Shown: positions 34,450 to 43,498 of the stretch, piece after piece | Numbering within the stretch: the stretch's first letter is position 1 | Layout of the letters: each line of letters opens with the position of its first letter | Origin: Candidatus Gastranaerophilales bacterium | GTDB taxonomy: Bacteria > Cyanobacteriota > Vampirovibrionia > Gastranaerophilales > Gastranaerophilaceae | DNA: 64,000 bases | NCBI GenBank assembly: GCA_944325825.1 | Contig: CALVBP010000001.1 | Location: 1-64,000, forward strand | Direction of reading: 5' to 3' | Made by a program: the position numbers and the translations under genes | The notes under the pieces: generated by a model | What the model saw: the letters and a program-made list of their open reading frames with translations, nothing else | What the model was told of the DNA's origin: nothing | The model's database searches: none

Positions 34450-35547
34450 ATGGAAAATAAGAAAAGAACAAGGAAAAATGTAGATAAAGAATTTGAGAAA
34501 AAAGCTAAAGCGAGATTAAAGAACAGAAGACCTGAGTATATGAAAAAAAGGGTTTATGTTCCTACTCTTACCGCTATACTTCTTATAATGACGGGTATTT
34601 ATGCTGCAATCCATGCTACGTTTTATCAGTCAACAGATGATGCGTTTGTGGAAGGTCGTTTAGTTTCAATAGCTCCGAGGGTTTCTGCTCCTGTTATAAA
34701 ACTTCTTGTGGATGATAATCAGGATGTTAAAAAAGGTGATTTGCTTGTTGAATTAGATCCGAATGATTTTCAGGTGGCTCTTGATCAGGCAGAAGCAAAG
34801 TTGGCCGAAGCCAAGGCAGATTTGAATATGTCTCAGAGAAGGGTTGATGAAGGGGTGTCTGTTGTTAACAGGTCTTTTGAAGACATCACTTCTGCGGAAT
34901 CAAAGCTCGCTTTTGCAAAAAGAGATTTTAACAGGTATTCTGAATTATACAAAGATGGAATTGTCTCAAAGCAAGATTATGAAAAAAGTAAGACTGCTTA
35001 TGAAGTAGCGCTTGCTAATTTTAATTCCGCGCAGGAGAGTTCAATGGCTTCCCAGCATGCTCTTGCTTCAGGGAAAGCAAAAGAACAGGCAAGTGAAGCT
35101 GCAATAAAGAGACTTGAAGCTGAAGTCGAGCAGGCTAAGTTAAATCTTCAATATACAAAAATATATGCCCCTCAGGATGGAAAAGTCTCTGCAAGAAGTG
35201 TGGAGAAAGGAAATTATGTTTCTGTCGGTCAGCCTTTGATGAACATTGTTCCTGAACAGGTTTGGGTTGTGGCTAATTTTAAAGAAATTCAGTTGACAAA
35301 TATGAAACCCGGACAGCCGGTAAGTATTAAAGTCGACACTTATTCTCATAAAAGATTCCAGGGTCATGTCGACAGTATTCAACGCTCTACGGGGGCAAAA
35401 TCAAGCTTGTTCCCTCCGGAAAATGCCGTGGGCAGTTATGTAAAAATTGTCCAGAGAGTTCCGGTAAAAATAGTTTTTGATGAAGATATCTCCAATTATA
35501 ATATTGTGCCGGGGATGTCAGTAGTTCCGAAAGTAAAAATTAAATAG
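34450..35547 (+). CDS. emrA: EmrA/HlyD-family membrane-fusion protein
   Basis: 365 residues: a basic cytoplasmic tail, one membrane segment (about 35-55), a biotinyl-lipoyl-like half (STDDAFVEGRLVSIAPRVSAPV), a coiled-coil hairpin (about 100-235) and the second half with IYAPQDGKVSARSVEKG. It bridges the inner-membrane EmrB and an outer-membrane TolC. The ATG at 34450 is preferred to a GTG at 34441. It is followed by emrB after 2 nt. Confidence 0.92.
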   Translation: MENKKRTRKNVDKEFEKKAKARLKNRRPEYMKKRVYVPTLTAILLIMTGIYAAIHATFYQSTDDAFVEGRLVSIAPRVSAPVIKLLVDDNQDVKKGDLLVELDPNDFQVALDQAEAKLAEAKADLNMSQRRVDEGVSVVNRSFEDITSAESKLAFAKRDFNRYSELYKDGIVSKQDYEKSKTAYEVALANFNSAQESSMASQHALASGKAKEQASEAAIKRLEAEVEQAKLNLQYTKIYAPQDGKVSARSVEKGNYVSVGQPLMNIVPEQVWVVANFKEIQLTNMKPGQPVSIKVDTYSHKRFQGHVDSIQRSTGAKSSLFPPENAVGSYVKIVQRVPVKIVFDEDISNYNIVPGMSVVPKVKIK

Positions 35548-35549
35548 TT

Positions 35550-37088
35550 ATGGACGAAGATATTCAAGAAAAGAAAGTAAATCCCTATATAATTGCTATA
35601 GCGGTGCTGCTTCCTTCTTTTCTTGCTCTAGCGGCATCATCCGGTACGAATGTCAGCCAGCCGCATATAGCAGGATTCTATGGAGCAACTCAGTATGAAG
35701 CAAATACGGTGGTTACATGTTACATTATATCAGGCGGTTTAATGCTGCCCGTAACGGGATACCTTGTAAGAAGAATCGGTAAGAAACTTTTGATGCTGTA
35801 TAGTATTGCAGTTTTTGCCCTCGGCTGCCTTTTATGTGTAATAGCACCGACATTACAGTCCCTTATTGCTGCCAGAGTGGTTCAAGGTATTGGAAGCGGA
35901 TGCATACTCCCTCTTTGTCAGGCTTTTTTGCTTGAAGCATTTCCGCCGAATCAGCGGGGGGTTGCGATGAGTTTGTTTGGTGTTGCAGCAATGTTTTCTC
36001 CCCTTGCCGGACCTTTTATCGGCGGGTATTTAACAGATAATTTTTCGTGGCAGTGGATTTTTATAGCCAATATTCCATTATGCTTATTATCTCTTATTAT
36101 GATTAAGTTTTTAATAGCTGATGATGTTGTAGAAGAGATTAAATATAATAAAAAATTTGATTATCCGGGATACATTTCTATTGTTCTCGCTATGAGCTGC
36201 ATGCAGGTTATTCTCGATAAAGGGCAGCAGTGGAACTGGTTTGATGCAACATGGATTTGCTGGATGACCGGAATCTGTGTGTTTTCTTTTGTATTTTTCT
36301 ATGTTTGGGAACTTGAATATAAGTATCCTGTAATCGATATAAGAGTTTTTAAAGACAGAAATTTCCTTGTTGGAACAATAATAAGTTCTTTTATAAATGT
36401 AACAATATATTCCACCCTGCTCCTTGTGCCGATGTTTGTCCAGAGTATGATTGGTTACAGCCCTTCTATGTCAGGATTAGCAATGTTCCCAAGAGCAATA
36501 ATTTGTTTTATAGGCTTGCTTGCAGTAGGAGAAATTTCAAAATATGTTAATCCTAAGCTGCTTGCTGTTATAGGTTTTGTAATTATAGCTGTATCAATGT
36601 TAATCCTTACTCAGATGAACCCTGCATCTTCTATGGAAAGCATTGTTTTGCCTAATATACTGCTCTGTATCGGAGTCCCGACAGCATTCGTTCCGATTAC
36701 GGCATTATCCTTTCAAACCCTTTCTCCTGCTAAAACTGCTGATGCTGCAGCTTTGCATGCATTATTTAAAAATATTATAACAGCAATTGCGACTTCGGTT
36801 TCTTCAACATTTATTGCAAGAGTCTCCCAGGTCTACCAAGGATATTTTGTTTCTAATCTTTCAACCGAAAACCCTGTTTATCATGCAAAACTTATGGCCG
36901 CACAATCAAAATTCATGCATTATTATCCGGCTTTTGTCGCCTCAAGAAAAGCCGGCGGGTCTTTATATAAAGATTTGTTGTTTCAAGCAAGGCTTGCTTC
37001 ATTTTTTGATATATTCACCGTACTTGCTCTTATAATAGTTTTGATTATTCCATTTGTTTTTATTTTGAAATATAAAAGAGCTAAATAA
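35550..37088 (+). CDS. emrB: DHA2-family multidrug efflux permease (EmrB/QacA type)
   Basis: 512 residues with about 14 membrane segments, the major-facilitator motif GYLVRRIGKK and motif C region GPFIGGYLTDNFSWQWIFIANIP. It is a proton-coupled drug exporter working with EmrA and a TolC. It is the last gene of the marR-emrA-emrB run; no terminator was seen after it. Confidence 0.93.
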   Translation: MDEDIQEKKVNPYIIAIAVLLPSFLALAASSGTNVSQPHIAGFYGATQYEANTVVTCYIISGGLMLPVTGYLVRRIGKKLLMLYSIAVFALGCLLCVIAPTLQSLIAARVVQGIGSGCILPLCQAFLLEAFPPNQRGVAMSLFGVAAMFSPLAGPFIGGYLTDNFSWQWIFIANIPLCLLSLIMIKFLIADDVVEEIKYNKKFDYPGYISIVLAMSCMQVILDKGQQWNWFDATWICWMTGICVFSFVFFYVWELEYKYPVIDIRVFKDRNFLVGTIISSFINVTIYSTLLLVPMFVQSMIGYSPSMSGLAMFPRAIICFIGLLAVGEISKYVNPKLLAVIGFVIIAVSMLILTQMNPASSMESIVLPNILLCIGVPTAFVPITALSFQTLSPAKTADAAALHALFKNIITAIATSVSSTFIARVSQVYQGYFVSNLSTENPVYHAKLMAAQSKFMHYYPAFVASRKAGGSLYKDLLFQARLASFFDIFTVLALIIVLIIPFVFILKYKRAK

Positions 37089-37191
37089 TTATAAAGAAAT
37101 GTAACAATAATTTTATTTAGTGTAAATTAATAATTTTCACCGGCCTTAAATAGTGCAACAGAAGTGTGTGACTAAGAAGGAAGGACGATTT

Positions 37192-37998
37192 ATGACTTTA
37201 AAAGTTGACAATTATTTATCTGCAAAACCGGTATATGGTACAAAAGCACAACAAACTTCCCCCTCTTTTAAAAGAAATCCTATAAGGGCTTTATCTGACA
37301 GTAAAAATATGCTGACCGGTTTATCTATTTTAGGTACGGCAATAGCTGCAACACTTGTATCTTCTCCAAAAATGTCCTCTTTCACAAATACATCCGGAAA
37401 AAGTGATGCATATAACAAAGCATTGAGAGAAAATCCGGATTTGGTTAACAAATACAGTAAAAAAATACATGATAATGAGCATGATTTCCGCACTTTCTTT
37501 AATTACACGGATTACGGTATTGTAAAAATTAATGAAATAGCAAAACAAGATAAAAATAAAGCTATTCAATTTGCTAATTTCATTGAAAATAAATGGGATA
37601 TCATTGATTTGACTCCAAATCAAATTGATTATCTGGCAGAAAAATTTGATGAAAATCCGGATATAGCTGCTATGTTTAAAGATTTTTCACCGAGAGATAA
37701 GGTTTATTTGTTAAAATCTTGTGAAAAAGAGCCGGAAGCAACAAAAGCATTATATTCTCAGAAAAACTCTATGGGGTATCCATTATTTGGCGCAGATGAT
37801 ATTCTGATGCTGGTTGATACTTATAAAAAATATCCTGATAGAGTAAATGATTTAATAGAAGAAAGCAAAAAATCCGATTTTGCTTACGATGCTGCAGATA
37901 TAATATCTAAAGTGTATGATAACCGCTTGAATGATATGAAAATAAAGGATTATCCCGGTTATTCATATCTGGAAGAAATAGAAAACAGTATTAAATAA
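37192..37998 (+). CDS. Hypothetical protein with one membrane segment
   Basis: 268 residues from the ATG at 37192 (GGAAGGA 6 nt upstream; an earlier GTG at 37153 is unlikely). A short N-terminal tail with SPSFKRNP is followed by a hydrophobic segment (about 42-62, MLTGLSILGTAIAATLVSS) and a soluble, helical, charged domain (70-268) with little Cys. The layout resembles the protein at 46133-46675. No family is recognised. Confidence 0.8.
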   Translation: MTLKVDNYLSAKPVYGTKAQQTSPSFKRNPIRALSDSKNMLTGLSILGTAIAATLVSSPKMSSFTNTSGKSDAYNKALRENPDLVNKYSKKIHDNEHDFRTFFNYTDYGIVKINEIAKQDKNKAIQFANFIENKWDIIDLTPNQIDYLAEKFDENPDIAAMFKDFSPRDKVYLLKSCEKEPEATKALYSQKNSMGYPLFGADDILMLVDTYKKYPDRVNDLIEESKKSDFAYDAADIISKVYDNRLNDMKIKDYPGYSYLEEIENSIK

Positions 37999-38014
37999 AC
38001 TAATAAAACAAGAT

Positions 38015-38050
38015 AAAAAGGCTCTCTTATAAAGGAGTCCTTTTTTTTTT
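38015..38050 (+). terminator. Terminator after 37192-37998
   Basis: AAAAAGG and CCTTTTT arms with inner CTC/GAG pairing are followed by a long T run. Confidence 0.8.
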
Positions 38051-38080
38051 GTTAAGTTTTGTAAAATTTTTATCAAAAAG

Positions 38081-38115
38081 TGAAATTTCTCTTAACAAAA
38101 ATACTTAATATATAT
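38081..38115 (+). promoter_or_regulatory. Two-part conserved promoter motif (site 4)
   Basis: TGAAATT (38081-38087), 15 nt, ACTTAATATATAT (38103-38115), 40 nt before the ATG at 38156. The second block is part of an ATACTT/AAGTAT inverted repeat. Confidence 0.65.
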
Positions 38116-38155
38116 ATATCAAGTATATATTTTAAAAAGAAAGAGAGGACAAACT

Positions 38156-38326
38156 ATGGACGGAATCGGAGCAATTGGCGGACAGGGACATAAAACAGAA
38201 TTAGAAAATGAACTTGTAGGCGGAGCATATATGGCTCAGGCAACACCTCAGCCGCCGCAAATTTTTGGAGATAATACAGGCGTTCACTTGACAGAACAGC
38301 AAAGGAACACAAGTATATTTTGCTAA
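38156..38326 (+). CDS. 56-residue Gly-rich small protein
   Basis: AGAGAGGA lies just before the ATG. The product starts MDGIGAIGGQGHKTELENEL, continues through a Pro/Gln-rich stretch (QATPQPPQ) and ends QRNTSIFC. The C-terminal Cys and repeated Gly are notable. It has its own promoter (two-part motif) and its own terminator, so it is an independent unit and probably well expressed. No family is recognised. Confidence 0.72.
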   Translation: MDGIGAIGGQGHKTELENELVGGAYMAQATPQPPQIFGDNTGVHLTEQQRNTSIFC

Positions 38327-38328
38327 TA

Positions 38329-38356
38329 AAAAAAGAGCCGTTAAGGCTCTTTTTTT
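38329..38356 (+). terminator. Terminator after the 56-residue gene
   Basis: AAAGAGCC and GGCTCTTT arms with a 5-nt loop are followed by T7. Confidence 0.9.
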
Positions 38357-38376
38357 ATGTTAAATTTTAAAGTTTA

Positions 38377-38865
38377 TCAAGAGCGTTTGGATAACTCTTG
38401 ATCCATTAAGAAAAGTGCGACTTTATCATCACCGAACATATCAAGTCTTTTTATAATATTCTTTACAGCTTCTTCTTCCTCAATTTGTTCGGCTATAAAC
38501 CAATCTATAAAGTTTAAAGTAGTTCTGTCGCCTTCTTCTTCCGCTTTTTTAGCTATTTCCATAATCGAAGACGTAATACATTTTTCGTGTTCATAAATAT
38601 GGTTGAAGATAGAGCTTATTCCATTAAATTCAAACTCCGGGGTTCTAATCTGTTTCAGGGTTACAAAGCTATTGCAGTCTATTATGTAATCAAATATTTT
38701 TAATCCGTGTTCTACTTCTTCTTTAGCCTGTAATCTTGTCCAGGATGCAAAGCCGTTAAGCCCGAGTTCTTTTAAATGGGCGGACATCGAAAGATAGAGG
38801 TAGCCGGAGTAAAATTCCTTATTAATTTGTTCATTTAAAATTTCATTAATAATATTGCTTATCAT
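38377..38865 (-). CDS. ftn: Ferritin (bacterial non-haem type)
   Basis: Stores iron as ferric mineral in a 24-subunit cage. 162 residues from the ATG at 38865, preceded by GGGAGGG. Ferroxidase residues are visible: Glu in NKEFYSGYLYLS, ExxH in KEEVEHGLKI, Glu near YEHEK and the AEQIEEE segment. It starts 1 nt after the stop of the desulfoferrodoxin gene, so the two form an iron and superoxide defence operon. Confidence 0.93.
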   Translation of the reverse strand: MISNIINEILNEQINKEFYSGYLYLSMSAHLKELGLNGFASWTRLQAKEEVEHGLKIFDYIIDCNSFVTLKQIRTPEFEFNGISSIFNHIYEHEKCITSSIMEIAKKAEEEGDRTTLNFIDWFIAEQIEEEEAVKNIIKRLDMFGDDKVALFLMDQELSKRS

Positions 38866-38866
38866 T

Positions 38867-39256
38867 TTACTTACCCTCCCATAATCCGTGTATATTACAT
38901 AATTCAATAGCTTCAACATCTTCTTCAAAATTTGTTATATCAAATTCTGCAGTGTCTCCCGGCTTAAGATATTTAAGGTGCATTGCACTTTTATCTTTCG
39001 GGTAAACTTCAATAAACTGTATATAGTGGCTTTGTTCCATGGGATGAAATTTAAGGCGGACAAATCTTCCCTGCTCTCCGGTTTCAATTTTAGGAGTGTG
39101 TTTTTCTGTAAAATCATTATTTTCTTCTTCAATATGCGGTACTAAAAGTTCCATAGGTTCTCCGCAGCAGATAAGTTCTCCTGCCCCGGGCAGAATTACC
39201 TGAACAAGATTTCCGCAAACATTACATTTGTAGAGCTGTAATTTTTCTGTAGCCAT
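38867..39256 (-). CDS. dfx: Desulfoferrodoxin (superoxide reductase)
   Basis: Reduces superoxide to hydrogen peroxide without making oxygen, a typical anaerobe defence. 129 residues from ATG 39256, with AAAGG before it. The N-terminal rubredoxin-like centre has CNVCGN and CCGEP; the catalytic domain has EKHTPKIE, HPMEQSHYIQ and CNIHGLW with the His4-Cys ligands. It is the first gene of dfx-ftn. Confidence 0.94.
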   Translation of the reverse strand: MATEKLQLYKCNVCGNLVQVILPGAGELICCGEPMELLVPHIEEENNDFTEKHTPKIETGEQGRFVRLKFHPMEQSHYIQFIEVYPKDKSAMHLKYLKPGDTAEFDITNFEEDVEAIELCNIHGLWEGK

Positions 39257-39344
39257 AGTTAACCTTTCTTTCATTAATTATTTATATAGGTATTTCTTTA
39301 ACTGAATTCTTTCTCCCAGTTTAATCTTCTGGAGAAAAATTTCA

Positions 39345-39373
39345 TTGTAGGGATGGGGAATTTATGGTACTAT
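39345..39373 (+). promoter_or_regulatory. Promoter placing transcription start at the ATG
   Basis: TTGTAG (39345-39350), 17-nt spacer, TACTAT (39368-39373), then 7 nt to the ATG at 39381. No Shine-Dalgarno sequence is present. Confidence 0.6.
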
Positions 39374-39380
39374 CTATTGT

Positions 39381-40121
39381 ATGGAGAATTTTTTTAATAC
39401 AAATAACCAACGGGCGGATGTTCCTTTAGTGACACAGTATGATGATTTGAAAGATAACTATAAGCAAATTTTTGTTGAAGCTGCAGAAAGTCTCCGTTCT
39501 GAAATTAGTAAATTCAAGCCATCTAATCCTTGTACGCTTTGCCCGGTAAAAGATTGTAAAATTGAGGAAAAAGATGTCTTTACTCCGTATCCTCCAAATT
39601 GTGCTTACAGAGAATGGCAGTTAAAGATTTTGGCGTTTCTGGCAGGAGATTACAGACAGAAGCTAAAAAATACATATAAAATGATAATGGATAAAAAATC
39701 TGAATATAACTGTGCAAGGTGTGGTGCGTGCTGTCGTCTGGCAACAAGTGAATTTTCATATTCCCAGCTAAAACAAAAGGCGCAAAAGGGGGATAAGTTT
39801 GCTTCGGATTTTGTATCGGTGTTTGTACCTTATAAAGATGAAAAAGAAGCCAAAAAAGCAAATCCCGAGTACTTTCAACTTTTAAATGAGCTTGTTGAAG
39901 ACCAGAAAGTGTATTATTACTATTGTCCAAAACTTAATGGGAATGAATGTTCTGATTATGAAAACAGACCTGATGTTTGCAGGGATTTCCCGCATAATCC
40001 TCTCAAGCTTTTACCATCATCCTGTTCTTTTAATGAATGGAAAAAATCTGTTTCAAGATCGGCAATGATGCTGAAAGCAAAAGTTGATATTATTGAGTTT
40101 TACAAAAATAAATTAGGTTAA
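39381..40121 (+). CDS. YkgJ-type cysteine-cluster protein
   Basis: 246 residues. The signature CARCGACCRL (about 112-121) with later CPKL...CSDYENRPDVCRDFP defines the YkgJ/zinc- or iron-chelating family; an extra N-terminal CTLCPVKDCK adds four more metal-type ligands. The biochemical role of this family is poorly known. The gene probably has a leaderless message and lies 3 nt before rlmN. Confidence 0.85.
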   Translation: MENFFNTNNQRADVPLVTQYDDLKDNYKQIFVEAAESLRSEISKFKPSNPCTLCPVKDCKIEEKDVFTPYPPNCAYREWQLKILAFLAGDYRQKLKNTYKMIMDKKSEYNCARCGACCRLATSEFSYSQLKQKAQKGDKFASDFVSVFVPYKDEKEAKKANPEYFQLLNELVEDQKVYYYYCPKLNGNECSDYENRPDVCRDFPHNPLKLLPSSCSFNEWKKSVSRSAMMLKAKVDIIEFYKNKLG

Positions 40122-40124
40122 TAT

Positions 40125-41141
40125 ATGGAAGTTTTAGCAGGACTCAGACTTGAAGAATTGGAAAAATTAATGGAAGAACTCGGAGCTACTAAGTTTCGGG
40201 CACGGCAGATTCATAACTGGATTTATTCTAAATCGGTTTCAAGTATTGATGAGATGACAAATCTCGCTAAAGATTTTAGGGAAGAGTTAAAAAAAAGGTT
40301 TGTTGTTACAGATACAAAAATTAAGATTAAGCAGTCAAGTTCAGACGGAACTATTAAATACCTTATAGAATATCCGGACGGGGAGTGTGTAGAAACAGTT
40401 TTGATGCGTTTTGATAACAGGGCAAATCTTACAGCGTGCGTGAGTTCTCAAGTGGGTTGTGCCGTGAACTGTGCTTTCTGTGCAACAGGGAAACGGGGTT
40501 TTGTTAGAAATCTTAATGCCAGAGAGATAATTGAGCAAGTTTTAACTATTCAAAGAGATACAGGGTTGAAAGTTACTAATATCGTGTTTATGGGCCAGGG
40601 AGAACCTCTTTTGAATCTTCAAAATGTTCTGGAAGCTCTTGGAATATTTAATAATGATTTTCAAATTGGAGCAAGAAGGATAACTCTTTCTACAAGCGGA
40701 ATAGTTCCTAAGATATACGAGCTGGCTTCCTGCGAACTCCAATCGACTCTTGCAGTTTCATTACATGCTCCGAATCATAAATTAAGGGCAGAAATTATGC
40801 CGATTGAGAATAGGTATCCAATTGATGAACTTAAAAAAGCTCTGCTCAGCTATGTTGAAAAAACAGGCAGACGTATTACCATTGAATATATAATGATTCA
40901 TAATTTTAATGATACTCCTGCGTGTGCAAAAGAACTGGCTAATTATTTAAAAGATTTAAAATGTAATATTAATCTTATTCCGTATAATTCGGTTAACGAT
41001 ACTAAATATAAAAAGTCTTTAAGTAATGATATTATGAAATTTAAATATTTGTTGGAACATTCAGGGAAAAAAGTTACAGTCAGGCTTGAAAGAGGAGCGG
41101 ATATTGATGCGGCGTGCGGGCAGTTAAAGGGAAAGGTATAG
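40125..41141 (+). CDS. rlmN: 23S rRNA (adenine2503-C2)-methyltransferase, radical SAM
   Basis: 338 residues. The radical-SAM cysteines are in CAVNCAFCATGKRG (about 112-125); GQGEPLLN, RRITLSTSGIVP and SLHAPNHKLRAEIMP are family signatures, and the conserved second cysteine lies near the end in AACGQLKG. It methylates A2503 and tRNA A37. The start has AGGT upstream. Confidence 0.95.
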   Translation: MEVLAGLRLEELEKLMEELGATKFRARQIHNWIYSKSVSSIDEMTNLAKDFREELKKRFVVTDTKIKIKQSSSDGTIKYLIEYPDGECVETVLMRFDNRANLTACVSSQVGCAVNCAFCATGKRGFVRNLNAREIIEQVLTIQRDTGLKVTNIVFMGQGEPLLNLQNVLEALGIFNNDFQIGARRITLSTSGIVPKIYELASCELQSTLAVSLHAPNHKLRAEIMPIENRYPIDELKKALLSYVEKTGRRITIEYIMIHNFNDTPACAKELANYLKDLKCNINLIPYNSVNDTKYKKSLSNDIMKFKYLLEHSGKKVTVRLERGADIDAACGQLKGKV

Positions 41142-41168
41142 GTAAAATTTTCTTTAGAGGATTAATTA

Positions 41169-43055
41169 ATGGGAATTTTTGAGAAAAATATTAAAGCTTT
41201 ATCTTTAAAAGACAGTAGTTTGGCATTAAGATTGCAGTCATACCTGCCGGCGGATGTTCCTGAACTTGTTAAAGAAAATAATTTTTACAATCTTAAATAC
41301 AAAGGAATCTATCTTCACAATAGAGAAAATCCTATTCTTGAGGCACAGTCAATCTTTGCCGGAACAGCTAATGAACCTGTGTCTATCCATTTTATTTACG
41401 GTATCGGATTGGGCTATCTTTTTCAGGTAGCAAGTTTAAATTCTAAAGGAACTGTTATTCTCTATGAACCTGATTTGAACTTGCTGAGAATGGTATTTAA
41501 TTTGGTGGATTTTTCCAATGATTTATTAAGACCAAATGTATTTTTAACGGATGATTTTAATAAAGCATGTGAAGTTATTTACAAAAAATCCGGTACTAAA
41601 AACTTCCCGTATATGATTTCTCTTCCTTCTCAAAGAGAAATGGATGTCACCGGCTTTGAGTTACTTGTAAGAAAACTTAAAGATACTGTAGGTTCCTATT
41701 TTTTGGATTTGAAATATACAAAAGAGCGGTTTTATCCTTCATTGAGAATGCTTTTATATAATATTCCGGAATTAATAAAAGAAGTTCCGCTGGTAAAAGC
41801 AAAAGATATTTATAAGGGTAAAACTGCGGTAGTTGTTTCGGCAGGCCCTACTCTGGATAGGAATATAGAAACTTTAAAAAAGCACAGAGATAAGTATGTT
41901 CTTTTTGTTGTGGGCACGGCGATTAAAACTCTTTCCAAGCATGATATTACTCCTGATTATATTTGTATAATTGAAAGTTACAATTCTTCCCGTCAATTGG
42001 AGGGGGTAAATCTTAAAAACACATCTTTAATAACGGAACCATACTCTCATTATGCGATAAGAAAATTTCCTTTCAAAAAGATTTTTTCTCACATATCTGC
42101 TAATTCGCCAATTAACCACTTCTGGGCGGAAGTATGCGGTGAAAATATTGAAGAATACTGGTCTAAAGGTACTGTATCTTATACTGCCTTGAATAGTGCA
42201 AGAATCCTCGGCTGCTCAAAGATTATTCTTGTAGGGCAGGATTTGGCTTATATTGAAGGTCAATGTTACAGTAAAGATTCTGCGTATAAAGATTTGATTT
42301 GTGTGTTCAATAAAGAAAAAAATAAGTGGGAAATAGAGGCGAAAGATTTTGATAAGTTTGCAAAGGCAATATCTCCTTCTGAAGATTCCGATATAAGAAG
42401 AAAAGCCGCACAAAGACGTCTGGCAAATCTGAATAAATCTTTATACTATGTAAAAGGTATAAAAGGAGATATGATTCCGACAGAATCGGTTTATGCCGCT
42501 TTTGTTAAACCCCTCAGTGAATTCGTACATCATTTTAAAGATAGAGAATATATTAATACATCTCTTGTCGGAGCACAAATTGACGGATTCAAAAATATGA
42601 GCCTTGAAGAGGCTCTTCAAGATTCTCTCCCCGTTGGAGATATAAGAAATGATGTCGATTTCCGGTACGATACAGAAAAAATTAAAACAAATCTTAAAAC
42701 TAAGTTTGAAGAATTAAAAACAGGGCTTAAAATCATTGAAGAGGGACAGCTGTTAATAAAATCAATGAATAATGAAATAAAACGCCACAGAAATGCAGGT
42801 GAAGAAGTCCTGAAAAGCTTTAAAAAAGTTGTATTAAATTATACTTCTCTTTCCGGGGAATTTTCTAATAAATCCAAAATGTTTGATTTTATGACAGCCG
42901 GAGAAAAAATTGATTTGGATTATGAAATGAAAATGACAAAAGTTCTTAATATTCAGAGTATTCAGCGTATCAGCGGTATGATTTCAGACTATTACGAAAA
43001 AGCTGTTTTAAGGTTTGCAGATATAGAAAAATTGATAAAGAGGACTCTGGAATGA
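41169..43055 (+). CDS. Maf-type (DUF115) motility-associated glycosyltransferase
   Basis: 628 residues. The DUF115/MptE-like core starts near residue 220 with GKTAVVVSAGPTLDRNIETL and continues VVGTAIKTLSKHDITPDYIC and ILVGQDLAYIEGQCYSKDS; flanking N- and C-terminal helical regions match the Maf architecture. Maf proteins transfer pseudaminic or legionaminic acid type sugars to flagellin, so this is a candidate modifier of the giant flagellin; no nonulosonic-acid synthesis genes are nearby. GAGG precedes the ATG. ATGA overlap to dtd. Confidence 0.85.
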   Translation: MGIFEKNIKALSLKDSSLALRLQSYLPADVPELVKENNFYNLKYKGIYLHNRENPILEAQSIFAGTANEPVSIHFIYGIGLGYLFQVASLNSKGTVILYEPDLNLLRMVFNLVDFSNDLLRPNVFLTDDFNKACEVIYKKSGTKNFPYMISLPSQREMDVTGFELLVRKLKDTVGSYFLDLKYTKERFYPSLRMLLYNIPELIKEVPLVKAKDIYKGKTAVVVSAGPTLDRNIETLKKHRDKYVLFVVGTAIKTLSKHDITPDYICIIESYNSSRQLEGVNLKNTSLITEPYSHYAIRKFPFKKIFSHISANSPINHFWAEVCGENIEEYWSKGTVSYTALNSARILGCSKIILVGQDLAYIEGQCYSKDSAYKDLICVFNKEKNKWEIEAKDFDKFAKAISPSEDSDIRRKAAQRRLANLNKSLYYVKGIKGDMIPTESVYAAFVKPLSEFVHHFKDREYINTSLVGAQIDGFKNMSLEEALQDSLPVGDIRNDVDFRYDTEKIKTNLKTKFEELKTGLKIIEEGQLLIKSMNNEIKRHRNAGEEVLKSFKKVVLNYTSLSGEFSNKSKMFDFMTAGEKIDLDYEMKMTKVLNIQSIQRISGMISDYYEKAVLRFADIEKLIKRTLE

Positions 43056-43489
43056 AGGTTTTAATTCAAAGAGTAAAGCAGGCTTCCGTAGAAGTAGATT
43101 CTAAACTTGTTTCTAAAATAGATAAAGGTATTCTTGCCTTTGTCGGAGTCGAAAAGGGCGACACTTCTGAAAATGTTCAAAAAGCTGTTAAAAAGGTTGT
43201 TAATCTCAGGATATTCCCTGATGAGTTTGGAAAAATGAATAAATCATTGCTGGATGTACAAGGACAGATGTTAATTGTTTCCCAATTTACACTTTGCGGA
43301 GATTGTAATAAAGGCACCCGCCCGAGCTTTGATAATTCAGCTCCGCCGGATAGCGCAAAATCTCTTTACGAAGAATTTATAAGAGGAGTAAACGCAGCCG
43401 GAATTGTTACAGGCACCGGAGTCTTTGGAGCAATGATGGATGTAGCTTTGATTAATGACGGCCCTGTTACTTTTCATATTTCATGCTAA
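43052..43489 (+). CDS. dtd: D-aminoacyl-tRNA deacylase
   Basis: Removes D-amino acids and glycine mischarged on tRNA. 145 residues, with the active-site signatures SQFTLCGD and GTRPSFDNSAPP, and a GAMMDVALINDGPVT ending. It starts within the stop of the preceding gene (ATGA). Confidence 0.95.
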   Translation: MKVLIQRVKQASVEVDSKLVSKIDKGILAFVGVEKGDTSENVQKAVKKVVNLRIFPDEFGKMNKSLLDVQGQMLIVSQFTLCGDCNKGTRPSFDNSAPPDSAKSLYEEFIRGVNAAGIVTGTGVFGAMMDVALINDGPVTFHISC

Positions 43490-43498
43490 AATTTAGGA

